A stretch of DNA of 64,000 nt from CAIYTF01 sp963664845 (GTDB lineage Bacteria; Bacteroidota; Ignavibacteria; Ignavibacteriales; Ignavibacteriaceae), in NCBI GenBank assembly GCA_963664845.1, contig OY761615.1, positions 124,001-188,000 of the forward strand, in the 5' to 3' direction. Every line of letters begins with the position of its first letter. The first letter of the stretch is position 1. The notes under the pieces are model-generated. The model was not told where the DNA came from. It was given only the letters and a program-made list of their open reading frames with translations, and searched no databases. The position numbers and the translations under genes are program-made. Positions 39,015 to 48,065 of the stretch are shown here, one piece after another.

Positions 39015-40178
39015 ATGAATAAATATTTGCAACTTTTAAAAGATGCCTTCACCCAACTACATGAAAAAAAACTGGAAGCGGCACTTGCATTGCTGCGTGA
39101 AGCCGAATCGGCCTATGACCCCAATGACCGGAATATGGGTGTAACCAAAGAAGATCTCTATCTTACCCGGGGAAGCATTTTTTATGAACAGCAAAACTTT
39201 CAGGAAGCCCAGGCTGCTTTTGAGAATGCCTTAAAGGAAAACCCTGCATCGTCGGAATCATGTCTGCAGCTTGGAAAAACCTTCCTGCAGTTAGGCGAAT
39301 TGGAAAATTCAAAAACCATGCTCGAGTGGGCAATCAAAAACGATTCCATGAATCAGAATGCCCAGCTGCTGCTTCAGAAAGTTACCGATGTTCTCGAAAA
39401 CGGCATCATGACAAAAGAACAGGAAGACTTGTTAATAATTGCCTACAACGACTTTCAAAAAAAGCACTATGATGATGCAATGGAAAAAGTGCTGGTTCTT
39501 GAGAAGCACGAGAGCGAAAAATTTGCTTCTTTGCTGAACTTCAAAGGATTTGTCTGCCTTGCCCAAAATAATATGGAAGAAGCTAAAGCCGCATTTGAGA
39601 AAGCCAAAACGGTAAACCCCGAATCCTCACAGGCATACGCAGGTTTGGGCGAACTGCTTTATCTGGAAAAGAACGATTATGAATCGAAAAAAATGTTTGA
39701 GATCGCGCTTCATTTAAACCCGGACAATCATTTTGCAATTGGTGGTTTGGATAAACTTGCCAGGCAAAAAGAGACGCCGGCTGTTGCCAAAACAGCTAGC
39801 CTCATTGAACCGCTGATCAGTGAATCGTTTCAACTTTTTTCAAATAACGATTTCATCGCTAGCTTGCAAAAATTGGAATTCGCTGAAAAAGAGCTTCGGC
39901 TCCGCGGCGATGCAGAACCTGTTCTCATGTCCCGTCTCTTAAATTTCAAAGGCACCATTTTAACCAGGATGCAAAGTTATTCCGATGCCCGGAAAGCGTT
40001 TGAAGAAGCGCTGACTGCTAACCCTGAATCCTCACCCGCCTGCTGCGGTCTTGGTGAAGTGTTTGCTGCTGAAGGCAACCCTGAAGCTGCCAAAACCATG
40101 TTCGAGTGGGCACTGAAGTTGAATCCGCAAAATGAAGCGGCCAAACAAGGTCTTGAGTCTGTGATACAACATGTTTAG
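39015..40178 (+). CDS. TPR protein built of three copies of a ~130-residue module
   Basis: A 387-residue soluble TPR protein without a catalytic domain. The same module occurs three times: each contains an [A]-x-x-AFE-x-A-hydrophobic helix, an NP-x-SS turn, then an LGE/LGK-type repeat and a (K)-x-MFEWALKLNP-like segment (MLEWAIKND, MFEIALHLNP, MFEWALKLNP). Modules begin at about residues 5, 140 and 268. It lies 40 bp after one glycosyltransferase gene and 9 bp before another, so it is almost certainly co-transcribed and may dock the TPR-bearing enzymes or their acceptor. Function is inferred from position. Confidence 0.82.
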   Translation: MNKYLQLLKDAFTQLHEKKLEAALALLREAESAYDPNDRNMGVTKEDLYLTRGSIFYEQQNFQEAQAAFENALKENPASSESCLQLGKTFLQLGELENSKTMLEWAIKNDSMNQNAQLLLQKVTDVLENGIMTKEQEDLLIIAYNDFQKKHYDDAMEKVLVLEKHESEKFASLLNFKGFVCLAQNNMEEAKAAFEKAKTVNPESSQAYAGLGELLYLEKNDYESKKMFEIALHLNPDNHFAIGGLDKLARQKETPAVAKTASLIEPLISESFQLFSNNDFIASLQKLEFAEKELRLRGDAEPVLMSRLLNFKGTILTRMQSYSDARKAFEEALTANPESSPACCGLGEVFAAEGNPEAAKTMFEWALKLNPQNEAAKQGLESVIQHV

Positions 40179-40187
40179 AGTGAGTTA

Positions 40188-41720
40188 ATGCCCAGGTTAT
40201 CTGTATGCATGATAGTGAAAAACGAAGAACACTATCTCAGGGAATGTCTCGAATCGCTTAAACACCTGCTTCCTGAATTCGTCATTGTTGACACAGGGTC
40301 CACTGACAAGACCAAGGAAATTGCGGCAACTTTTGGTGCCAAACTCTTTGATTTTCCCTGGACCGATAATTTTTCCGAAGCACGGAATTTTGGACTGAGA
40401 AAAGCAACCGGAGCATGGGTCCTTTATATTGACGCCGATGAGCGCCTTAGCCCTGACTCCATTCCCCTGCTCAGGGAAGTTATCTCTTCGGACGAATGGC
40501 AGGGAATCTATTGCACACTGCAAAGCATCGATACAACCGGTGGACGACCCAATATGATGAAATATATCAGATTGTTTCGGGCCCACCCCGATATAAAATT
40601 CCATGGCCGTGTCCACGAACAGATCTATGACTCACTTTCGCGTCACGGTTATTCCTTTGGCAATTCCGACATTAAGCTTTTGCACGTCGGCTATGACATC
40701 TCGGCTGAGAACATGAAAAAGAAAGCCGAACGTAATCTTGCACTCCTGTTAAAAGATTATGACCAGGAACCTGATGGTTATACAGGGTTTCAAATTGCCA
40801 GTTCTTACGGCATCATGAATCAAAAGGATAAGGCAATAGAATATTTTCAACAGTGCCTGTCCGATACTTCCCTGGCAAACAACTATAGGGCTCATGCCAA
40901 CCGCTATCTTGCCGCATCTGCCCTTGAGAAAGGACGAATAACGGATGCTCAGCGTTTCATCTCCGAAGCTTTGAATGCCGATTCTTTTGCCCCACTGGTT
41001 AATATCATTGCCGGTAAGATCTGCTTTCAGGCAGGTGACCTGCAAACCGGATTCGAATTGTTTCAAACCGGTTACGTGCACAATAAAATGCTGATCGATG
41101 GCCAGCGGGTAAGCCCATTTGATATCATGGTAGATATCAAGGAACTGATCCTGCAGGGAATTTCCTTTGCCGTCCAATATCGAAATAAGGAATACTTCAA
41201 TCTCTATTTATCTGAATTCAAACAGTTTTCCAAAGATTCGGACAGAGAAACACTTAAAGAGATTGCTATTTTGAATAAACTGTTTCACGATGTACGGTTG
41301 ACCACAACTGAACTTGATATTCTTGCAAAGTTTTTCACCCCGCAAAAAAGCCAAACCTATTGTGAATTGCTAAAAAATCAGAAGGACAAAAAATATGCCC
41401 TTCAGGCGTTTCTCCATATCAGGGATTATTACGAAGATGAGTATGTCACCGCTTCCACAGGTATGCTGTTTGATGAAACCGACAGGCCAAATGACGCTTT
41501 GAAATATTATAAGAAGTCATTGGTCATCAACCCATGTAATCTCCCCGTGTTGTTGCATGCCGTATCTGTTTTTGTCAGATTAAATCAACTTCCGGAAGCA
41601 GTGGAGTTGTTAAAGAACTCAGAGCTAAATTACAGCAACGATGAAAACCAACTTGTGGTCATCCAAAGCGTACGCCAAAAGCTTGTGAGACTGATTGACA
41701 CTGCCATTTTAAAAAATTAA
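40188..41720 (+). CDS. GT2 glycosyltransferase with C-terminal TPRs
   Basis: A 510-residue protein. Residues 1-230 are a GT2 domain of the WaaE/SunS-like kind: LSVCMIVKNEEHYLRECLESL, FVIVDTGSTDKTKEIA, NFSEARNFGL, LYIDADERLSPD, then HGRVHEQIYDSL. Residues about 230-510 are helical TPR-like repeats (DKAIEYFQQCLSD, NDALKYYKKSLVINPCNLPVLLHAV). Enzymes of this type include peptide S- and O-glycosyltransferases as well as LPS transferases, so the sequence allows a protein acceptor. It starts 9 bp after the TPR gene and ends 29 bp before the next enzyme. Confidence 0.85.
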   Translation: MPRLSVCMIVKNEEHYLRECLESLKHLLPEFVIVDTGSTDKTKEIAATFGAKLFDFPWTDNFSEARNFGLRKATGAWVLYIDADERLSPDSIPLLREVISSDEWQGIYCTLQSIDTTGGRPNMMKYIRLFRAHPDIKFHGRVHEQIYDSLSRHGYSFGNSDIKLLHVGYDISAENMKKKAERNLALLLKDYDQEPDGYTGFQIASSYGIMNQKDKAIEYFQQCLSDTSLANNYRAHANRYLAASALEKGRITDAQRFISEALNADSFAPLVNIIAGKICFQAGDLQTGFELFQTGYVHNKMLIDGQRVSPFDIMVDIKELILQGISFAVQYRNKEYFNLYLSEFKQFSKDSDRETLKEIAILNKLFHDVRLTTTELDILAKFFTPQKSQTYCELLKNQKDKKYALQAFLHIRDYYEDEYVTASTGMLFDETDRPNDALKYYKKSLVINPCNLPVLLHAVSVFVRLNQLPEAVELLKNSELNYSNDENQLVVIQSVRQKLVRLIDTAILKN

Positions 41721-41749
41721 CCGAATCAATTGAAAGCGCACTCCTGCTG

Positions 41750-44707
41750 ATGAATAAAGATGCCGTTGCCGGGTTGCTGCATAAAGCAGTCCAACTTCAT
41801 AAAAACAACAATCTCGAAGATGCCAGTTCATTGTATAACGCGGTATTGGAAGCAGAGCCATTGCACACCGAAGCACTCCGCCTGCTGGGAACGGCAAAAC
41901 TCCAGCTTAATCAGCTTTCAGAGGCTGAAAAGCTTCTGGAAAAGGCCAGGGAAATTGACCCGGCCAATCTGGATGTTTTGAATACACTGGCGCTGATCCT
42001 GCAAACACAAAACCGGTTGGAAGCCGCCGGTGAATGCTTTGAAAAAATACTCGAACTTGATCCCAAAAATATTTCAGCACTCACCAATTGCGGTATTCTC
42101 TTTTCACAACAACAAAAATTCGAATCTGCATTTGAACTTCTTACGCGGGCATATGCAATCGACAATACTTCTATCGAATCGTTGTATAATCTTGCACTCT
42201 GCCTTCAACAAATGAACCGTATGGATGAAGCTGAGATCTACTATAAACGGCTCCTTGAGCTCGATCCAACTCACCAAAACGCACATACCAACCTCGGACT
42301 GATTTACCGGCAACAGAACAAACATGCGCTCGCTGAACAGTCGTTTATGAATGCATTGCGTTTGGACTTAAACTCTGTCGATACTGCATATAATATCGCG
42401 TCACTATGGCTTGATCAAAAACGAACCGTTGAAGCTGAGAACCTGTTGCAACAGGTGATAGAAAAACAACCCAACCACTTTGAAGCATGGAATGATTTGG
42501 GTGAACTCAAATTTCAGAAGCTCGAACTTGAAGAAGCATATGCGCTCTTTACAAAAGCATTTCAGATAGCACCCAAAAGATGGGAAGCACATTTTAACCT
42601 CGGACTCACTTTGCAGGAGCTTGGAAGATTTGAGGAATCCGCGGCTGAACTTCAAACCGCATTGGCAATAGCACCTGAAAACCACCTGATCCATTTTGCC
42701 TTATCTGAAGTTTACCTGGCAATGCATAATTTCACTGCAGGTTGGATTGAGTATGAATTCCGGTTGAAGTTTGAAATGTTTAAGGACCGGGTATATTCGG
42801 TTCCAAGATGGAATGGCGAGCATCTTGCAGGTAAAAGCATTTTTGTTTTTGAAGAGCAGGGTTCCGGAGATACGTTCCAGTTTATTCGCTATTTAAAAGT
42901 TCTGAAAGCATCCGGTGCCAGGATAATTTTCCAAGCCAAACCTCAGCATTTGAGACTGTTTTCCGGACTTGAGTATATTGACAGCCTGGTAACCGACGAT
43001 AGTATCGTCCTTGAGAATAAATGCGATTTCTATTCGCCGCTCCTCAGTTTGCCCAAACTGCTTTGGGATTCACATAAGGAATATGCATCCAAACTTCCCT
43101 ATCTGCAGAGTCAGGGAAATATCTGCCAGAATTGGAATGCCCATTTACAAAACACCAACGATCTGCGTATAGGCTTGTTTTGGTGCGGAAATACCTTTTC
43201 GAACATCAATAAAAAGCGGCACTGTTCACTTAACGACCTGTTGCCATTAACAGAAATTGCAGGAACGAAATTCTATAGTCTTCAGGTTGCCGAACAGGCA
43301 GAGGAGCTTGCAGCATCCGGATTCAGTGATACAATCAGTAATCTTGGGCAAAACATTAACGATTTTGCCGATACTGCGGCCATCATATCTCAGCTTGATC
43401 TGATCGTAACCATTGACTCATCGGTTGCGCATCTGGCCGGAGCTTTGGGAAAGAAAACCTTATTGCTCCTGGCTGCCACCCCTGATTGGAGATGGATACA
43501 AGAGAATACTACCTCGAACTGGTATCCAAATACAACTCTCATCCGTCAAAGCTCCCGCGGGAACTGGAGCGAGGTTGTGAACGAGCTTAAAGCATTCATC
43601 ACTCACGCCGTACATAGCGGAAGCCAAAGAAAACAGCATCCGCTGGTATTTGCCCTGTCAAGCGGTGAAAATTTTGGCTGGGGTGTTTGCAGCAAATATT
43701 TGACAAAGGAAACACTCGAAAAACGCGAACTCATTGTTTATAACAGCGAATACACGCAACCTTTACCCGAAGACAGCGTCATTTTTCATGCTATTCAGGG
43801 TGCAAATTTAAAAACGTTGCAACCGGTCCGGGGCAAAATAAACATTGGTTACACTTTTTTTGAAAATGAGCTCAATGAGGATGCCGTCAAATGTGGTAAA
43901 GAGCTTGACTACCTGTTCGGCGGCTCTACCTGGAACAAGATCAAACTGGAAGAGCAAGGTTTGGCTCCATCAGGTTTACTTATTCAGGGAGTAGATCCCG
44001 ACATATTTTATCCCTATGGCGATAATCAGAAAGCCTCACTCTTTACTATCTTTTCCGGCGGCAAGTTTGAACTGCGAAAAGGCCAGGATATGGTGCTGCG
44101 GGCAGTATCTATTATGCAGCAAAAATATAAAGATGTGATTCTAATTAATGCGTGGTACAACATATGGCAGCAAACCATGATAAGCATGGGGGTTTCAAAA
44201 TTCATTACCTTCAATCCCCGGGGCGAACGGTGGCAGGATTTTGTTACCAATCTCTGTGTTGATAACAACCTCGATTTAGCCAGGGTCTTGACCCTGCCGT
44301 TAACTGACAACAAGCTTTTGCCCGACATTTATTCCAAAACAGATATCGGCCTCTTCCCCAACAGGGCTGAAGGCGGCACCAATCTGGTGCTCATGGAATA
44401 TATGGCATGCGGGAAACCGGTAATTGCATCATACAACACAGGGCATATTGATGTTCTGACTCAGGAGAATTCTCTTCCCTTAATGGAACAGACACCGTTT
44501 CACCTTTATGATACCGATAAGGTGCTTACAGCTGATTGGCGGGAACCATCATTGGATGAAATTGTTGCCAAATTGGAATGGGCATATCACCACCGGGATG
44601 AAATAAAGGCCATTGGAAAACGTGCCGGTGATTTTATGACAAATTTTACCTGGGAAAAAAGCAGTGCTTCCCTATTGTCGGATCTAGCTAAACTGGGTGT
44701 TATTTAA
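41750..44707 (+). CDS. TPR array fused to GT9/GT41-like and GT4-like glycosyltransferases
   Basis: A 985-residue fusion. Residues 1-330 carry about nine TPRs (e.g. AEKLLEKAREIDPANLDVLNTLALILQTQ). Residues about 350-620 are a GT-B domain of the kind that follows TPRs in OGT/heptosyltransferase-like proteins: FVFEEQGSGDTFQFIRYL, IGLFWCGNT, DLIVTIDSSVAHLAGALGKKT. Residues about 630-985 are a GT4 domain: FTIFSGGKFELRKGQDMVLRA, IGLFPNRAEGGTNLVLMEYMACGKPVI. TPR-GT41 architecture is typical of intracellular protein O-glycosylation. There are no membrane helices. It is the last gene of the plus-strand series and converges on menD with about 40 bp between. Confidence 0.87.
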   Translation: MNKDAVAGLLHKAVQLHKNNNLEDASSLYNAVLEAEPLHTEALRLLGTAKLQLNQLSEAEKLLEKAREIDPANLDVLNTLALILQTQNRLEAAGECFEKILELDPKNISALTNCGILFSQQQKFESAFELLTRAYAIDNTSIESLYNLALCLQQMNRMDEAEIYYKRLLELDPTHQNAHTNLGLIYRQQNKHALAEQSFMNALRLDLNSVDTAYNIASLWLDQKRTVEAENLLQQVIEKQPNHFEAWNDLGELKFQKLELEEAYALFTKAFQIAPKRWEAHFNLGLTLQELGRFEESAAELQTALAIAPENHLIHFALSEVYLAMHNFTAGWIEYEFRLKFEMFKDRVYSVPRWNGEHLAGKSIFVFEEQGSGDTFQFIRYLKVLKASGARIIFQAKPQHLRLFSGLEYIDSLVTDDSIVLENKCDFYSPLLSLPKLLWDSHKEYASKLPYLQSQGNICQNWNAHLQNTNDLRIGLFWCGNTFSNINKKRHCSLNDLLPLTEIAGTKFYSLQVAEQAEELAASGFSDTISNLGQNINDFADTAAIISQLDLIVTIDSSVAHLAGALGKKTLLLLAATPDWRWIQENTTSNWYPNTTLIRQSSRGNWSEVVNELKAFITHAVHSGSQRKQHPLVFALSSGENFGWGVCSKYLTKETLEKRELIVYNSEYTQPLPEDSVIFHAIQGANLKTLQPVRGKINIGYTFFENELNEDAVKCGKELDYLFGGSTWNKIKLEEQGLAPSGLLIQGVDPDIFYPYGDNQKASLFTIFSGGKFELRKGQDMVLRAVSIMQQKYKDVILINAWYNIWQQTMISMGVSKFITFNPRGERWQDFVTNLCVDNNLDLARVLTLPLTDNKLLPDIYSKTDIGLFPNRAEGGTNLVLMEYMACGKPVIASYNTGHIDVLTQENSLPLMEQTPFHLYDTDKVLTADWREPSLDEIVAKLEWAYHHRDEIKAIGKRAGDFMTNFTWEKSSASLLSDLAKLGVI

Positions 44708-44748
44708 ACAGTACACTGGGATCCATACCTGCAGAATGCGTGCAGAGC

Positions 44749-46479
44749 CTAGATAATTGCCGCCAATGCTTTTCGTTCTGAATCAGAGGCATTATTATCA
44801 ATAAAAACCTCAAGCAAACCGAAATTATCAGACTGGTTGAGTTTTGCAAATTGCTCAGTGAATTGCCGGACGGTAATAGCTTTATAATAATCCCCTCCAA
44901 ATGCCTCCACAATTTTTTTCGTGTCAATCTGTTGTGGAGTAATAAAGAATTGTTCGCTCTCTGCTCTGAATCTTGATGAAGGGAGATGGTCGAAGATCCG
45001 GCCCCCGTTGTTGTTGACCAGAACAATTTTCAATTTGCTTTTTTGAGCGTGGGCAATTTGCAGCGCAGTCATATCATAATAAAATGCCAGGTCACCAACC
45101 AAAAGAAAGGTCGGACTCTTTCCCTTATAGGCAACACCAAGTGCCGAGGAGAGTATTCCATCAATACCGCTGGCTCCCCTGTTATGGAATATGCGAAGTG
45201 CCTTCCCAATCATTGATGCAATCCTGTCCAAATCGCGAACTGCCAAGCTGTTCGAAACAAAGAGATTCGAGTGCGCCGGGATAGTGTGCAGGAGGTGATG
45301 AATGGTTGAAAGTTCAGTTAGGTTTTTGTGGGACAATACCGGCAGTTTCAATTCCTGAACTTTCTTCTCAAGACGATACAGTTCTTCAGGGCCACGTGTC
45401 TGAACTGCAGAGGATCCGTGTTTGTTTCCAAACGCTTCAAAAATGGCTTCAGGCTCTGCAGCAACAATAATTCTGGATAATGAAGTTGGATCGAACCGGT
45501 CACCGAATGGATTCACAATGATCTTTGATGCTTTGCTCTTAGTAATAAATTCATCAACTTTGCCAGAAGTGGGATAGCGTCCGAACAGAATCACTAAGTC
45601 CGGTTTGAACAGATTGTCATTCATCACTTTTTTGAAGTAAACATCGTAATTACACAGCGCATTGGCAATCTTACCTCTGCCAAACCTGATACCACTGCAA
45701 ACATCAATAATAACGGGTACGTTGGAAGTCCGGGCAAATTTCGAGAGGCGTGAAACAAACTTCGTGGAAAACTCTCCCGGACCAACCAGTACGATTGGGA
45801 ACTTTGCTTTTTCCCACATTTTTTTTGCTGTAACAAGATCAGTTTTTGAAGTGTCCCGGATGCCTTTTTTTGCCGTAACCTGCTTTTGCCACATGCCTGG
45901 CTTTGACAATTCGGACGCTATTATATCGTCAGTGAAGACATCGGGCTCAAAAGGTTTGTCCATTGCTATGTTAAAATGAACAGGTCCTGTGTTGTGCCGT
46001 AAGGCAATCTCCATTCCTTCATTAATCGATTTGGCCGCCAAATTATAAAACGCCTTAGTGGGCTTTGCCACCTGAAATTCTGCGAAATACCGGATATGGT
46101 TATGATACAAGTTAAACTGATCAATTGTTTGGTTTGCTCCCGAATTTCGCAATCTTTCAGGCCTGTCAGCAGTGCAGATGATCAGAGGTATCCGCTGCTG
46201 GTACGCCTCAATAATTCCCGGATAATACTCTGCCGCGGCTGTACCGGAAGTACACAGAATGGCCACCGGTCGTTTTGCTATGCGGGCTAATCCTGTAGCA
46301 AAAAAAGCCGCAGAACGTTCATCGAGAATCGAAATTGCATTAAGCTTTGAGTTGTGCAGACAGGCAAAAACCAGCGATGTGCTTCTGGAACCGGGAGAAA
46401 TGACAACATCGCGCACTCCCCACCTGTATAGTGACTCCCAAAACCGTTCTGCGAAAAAAATATTCCGGTTAATCTTCAT
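44749..46479 (-). CDS. menD: SEPHCHC synthase MenD (menaquinone biosynthesis)
   Basis: A thiamine-diphosphate enzyme of about 576 residues that joins isochorismate and 2-oxoglutarate in menaquinone synthesis. Characteristic segments: DVVISPGSRSTSL, ILCTSGTAAAEYYPGIIEAYQ, RPERLRNSGANQTIDQ, GASGIDGILSSALG and the ThDP/Mg motif GDLAFYYD ... VNNNGGRIF. The ATG at 46479 (MKINRN) overlaps the end of menF by 11 bp; an upstream in-frame TTG is not needed. The overlap implies coupled translation with menF. Confidence 0.96.
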   Translation of the reverse strand: MKINRNIFFAERFWESLYRWGVRDVVISPGSRSTSLVFACLHNSKLNAISILDERSAAFFATGLARIAKRPVAILCTSGTAAAEYYPGIIEAYQQRIPLIICTADRPERLRNSGANQTIDQFNLYHNHIRYFAEFQVAKPTKAFYNLAAKSINEGMEIALRHNTGPVHFNIAMDKPFEPDVFTDDIIASELSKPGMWQKQVTAKKGIRDTSKTDLVTAKKMWEKAKFPIVLVGPGEFSTKFVSRLSKFARTSNVPVIIDVCSGIRFGRGKIANALCNYDVYFKKVMNDNLFKPDLVILFGRYPTSGKVDEFITKSKASKIIVNPFGDRFDPTSLSRIIVAAEPEAIFEAFGNKHGSSAVQTRGPEELYRLEKKVQELKLPVLSHKNLTELSTIHHLLHTIPAHSNLFVSNSLAVRDLDRIASMIGKALRIFHNRGASGIDGILSSALGVAYKGKSPTFLLVGDLAFYYDMTALQIAHAQKSKLKIVLVNNNGGRIFDHLPSSRFRAESEQFFITPQQIDTKKIVEAFGGDYYKAITVRQFTEQFAKLNQSDNFGLLEVFIDNNASDSERKALAAII

Positions 46480-47788
46480 CAAACACCATAGCAATCACTG
46501 CCCGGGCTTTTGAGGAGGATTCCCGATACTCTGCTTCCGGCTCCGAATCAGCAACAATGCCGCCGCCGGCAAAAATGGCGAAGTTTCTGTCCTGAATGAC
46601 CCCACAGCGCAGTGGAACAAAAAACAGCACACCGCCATCAGCATTCAACCATCCCAAAGCACCGCTATAGAGCCCGCGTTCATATCCTTCCAATTGGGAA
46701 ATAATCTTCTTTGCGTCGGCCTTAGGTGTTCCACATACTGCCGGTGTCGGAAAAAGATCATCAAAAATTTCAGGTAATTTTGATTTGAGGATATTCATTG
46801 CAAGTATTCTGGTTCTGAGATGCAACAGTTTATTTGTTTTTCTGATGCGGGGTATCTTGTCGGACTGGATGCAGTCTGTATACTTTTTTAAAATGGCAAC
46901 TATATGTTCCACAACGATGTTCTGTTCGATGCTGTCTTTTTTTGAGCCTTCCAGTTGAATTGCACGTTGTGAATCTTCCGCATCAGAATCGGCTCGCTCA
47001 ATTGTTCCTGCCAACGCCTCGCTGAATAGCTTTCCATCCCTGAACGAAAACAAGAGTTCCGGTGAAGCGCCAAAAAAAACGGCACCATTTCGTTTATAAA
47101 TGAACCGGTGCGCGTGAACATGCTGATCCATTCTGCTTAATACCTTTGACCAAAGTGGAAAATGATCGGATACTATTTCTATTTTCCTTGCCAAAACCGC
47201 CTTCTCGATAGCCTTTTGGGCTATAAGTTCTTTTATGTGAATGATGCGGTTAATCCACTCTGTTCTTCCCTGATTCAGTATTTGGCAATATTCTTCTTCG
47301 CTTTTTTTTCGAATCTCTGATTCCGGGAATTCTCTGCTTGTGCATAGGGTTTTTAAATAATCAATTTCTTCAGCCGCAGGAGCATGAGATGGCTCATCTT
47401 TCCCAAGGGAGATCAGATATACTTTTTGCCCGTATGAAAATAGCATATGCCGTGGTACAAGAAGTTTTGCATTGAACCCTGCCCACAGTTTTGAATGCAT
47501 CGCGTCAAACGGATAGGCATTAAAAACCACTGGAATTGTGCTTAACACATTTTGTTGCAGTTCATCCCCTAGAGAGGTAACAGTTGAATCTATGGAAATG
47601 AGTTTTTCAATTGCGCTTTCACCTTTGCCAAGAGGTATCTCTTCCATACCATAAGCTATAAATGCATAAGAGTCGAGATTGGATTTGTAATAAAAAAAAT
47701 CTTTCTCTTCTCCACTAAATGCATCAACAATTTTTTCAAAAATATTGGGATTTTCTGCAATCCGGGTTATTTGTATAAAGATTTTCAT
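46469..47788 (-). CDS. menF: Isochorismate synthase
   Basis: A 439-residue chorismate-binding enzyme that converts chorismate to isochorismate, the first committed step of menaquinone synthesis. The conserved C-terminal half is clear: VLARKIEI, FFGASPELLFSF, SEALAGTIER, FPTPAVCGTPK, ERGLYSGALGWL and AGGGIVADSEPEAEYRES. The start is the ATG at 47788. Since menD follows directly, a menaquinone role is much more likely than siderophore synthesis. Other men genes are not in the window. Confidence 0.94.
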   Translation of the reverse strand: MKIFIQITRIAENPNIFEKIVDAFSGEEKDFFYYKSNLDSYAFIAYGMEEIPLGKGESAIEKLISIDSTVTSLGDELQQNVLSTIPVVFNAYPFDAMHSKLWAGFNAKLLVPRHMLFSYGQKVYLISLGKDEPSHAPAAEEIDYLKTLCTSREFPESEIRKKSEEEYCQILNQGRTEWINRIIHIKELIAQKAIEKAVLARKIEIVSDHFPLWSKVLSRMDQHVHAHRFIYKRNGAVFFGASPELLFSFRDGKLFSEALAGTIERADSDAEDSQRAIQLEGSKKDSIEQNIVVEHIVAILKKYTDCIQSDKIPRIRKTNKLLHLRTRILAMNILKSKLPEIFDDLFPTPAVCGTPKADAKKIISQLEGYERGLYSGALGWLNADGGVLFFVPLRCGVIQDRNFAIFAGGGIVADSEPEAEYRESSSKARAVIAMVFDED

Positions 47789-48008
47789 CAATAGGTATCA
47801 ATTTCAGTCAGATAGGGAATTTTTCCATTTACAACTTAAAATTAGAGAATAGTTGCTGTAATACAAACATTTTAATGCACCGGAGAGTTGCACAGCTTCG
47901 CCACAAATTATCCGCTTCTTTAAGTTCTACAGTCAATGTACGGTTGACAAAATGACCATTTTTGATGTGGGTAGAACAATTTGGATGTTAGTTGGTAAGG
48001 TATGCATA

Positions 48009-48042
48009 CAAAAAAGGGATATGGAGGTTAACCATATCCCTT
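48009..48042 (-). terminator. Rho-independent terminator of the cytochrome gene
   Basis: On the minus strand, an 11-bp stem AAGGGATATGG / CCATATCCCTT (48014-48024 with 48032-48042, 7-nt loop) is followed by six Ts. It starts 24 bp after the cytochrome stop codon. This is the clearest intrinsic terminator in the window. Confidence 0.9.
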
Positions 48043-48065
48043 AGAAAATCTATTCCGAAGAGGAA

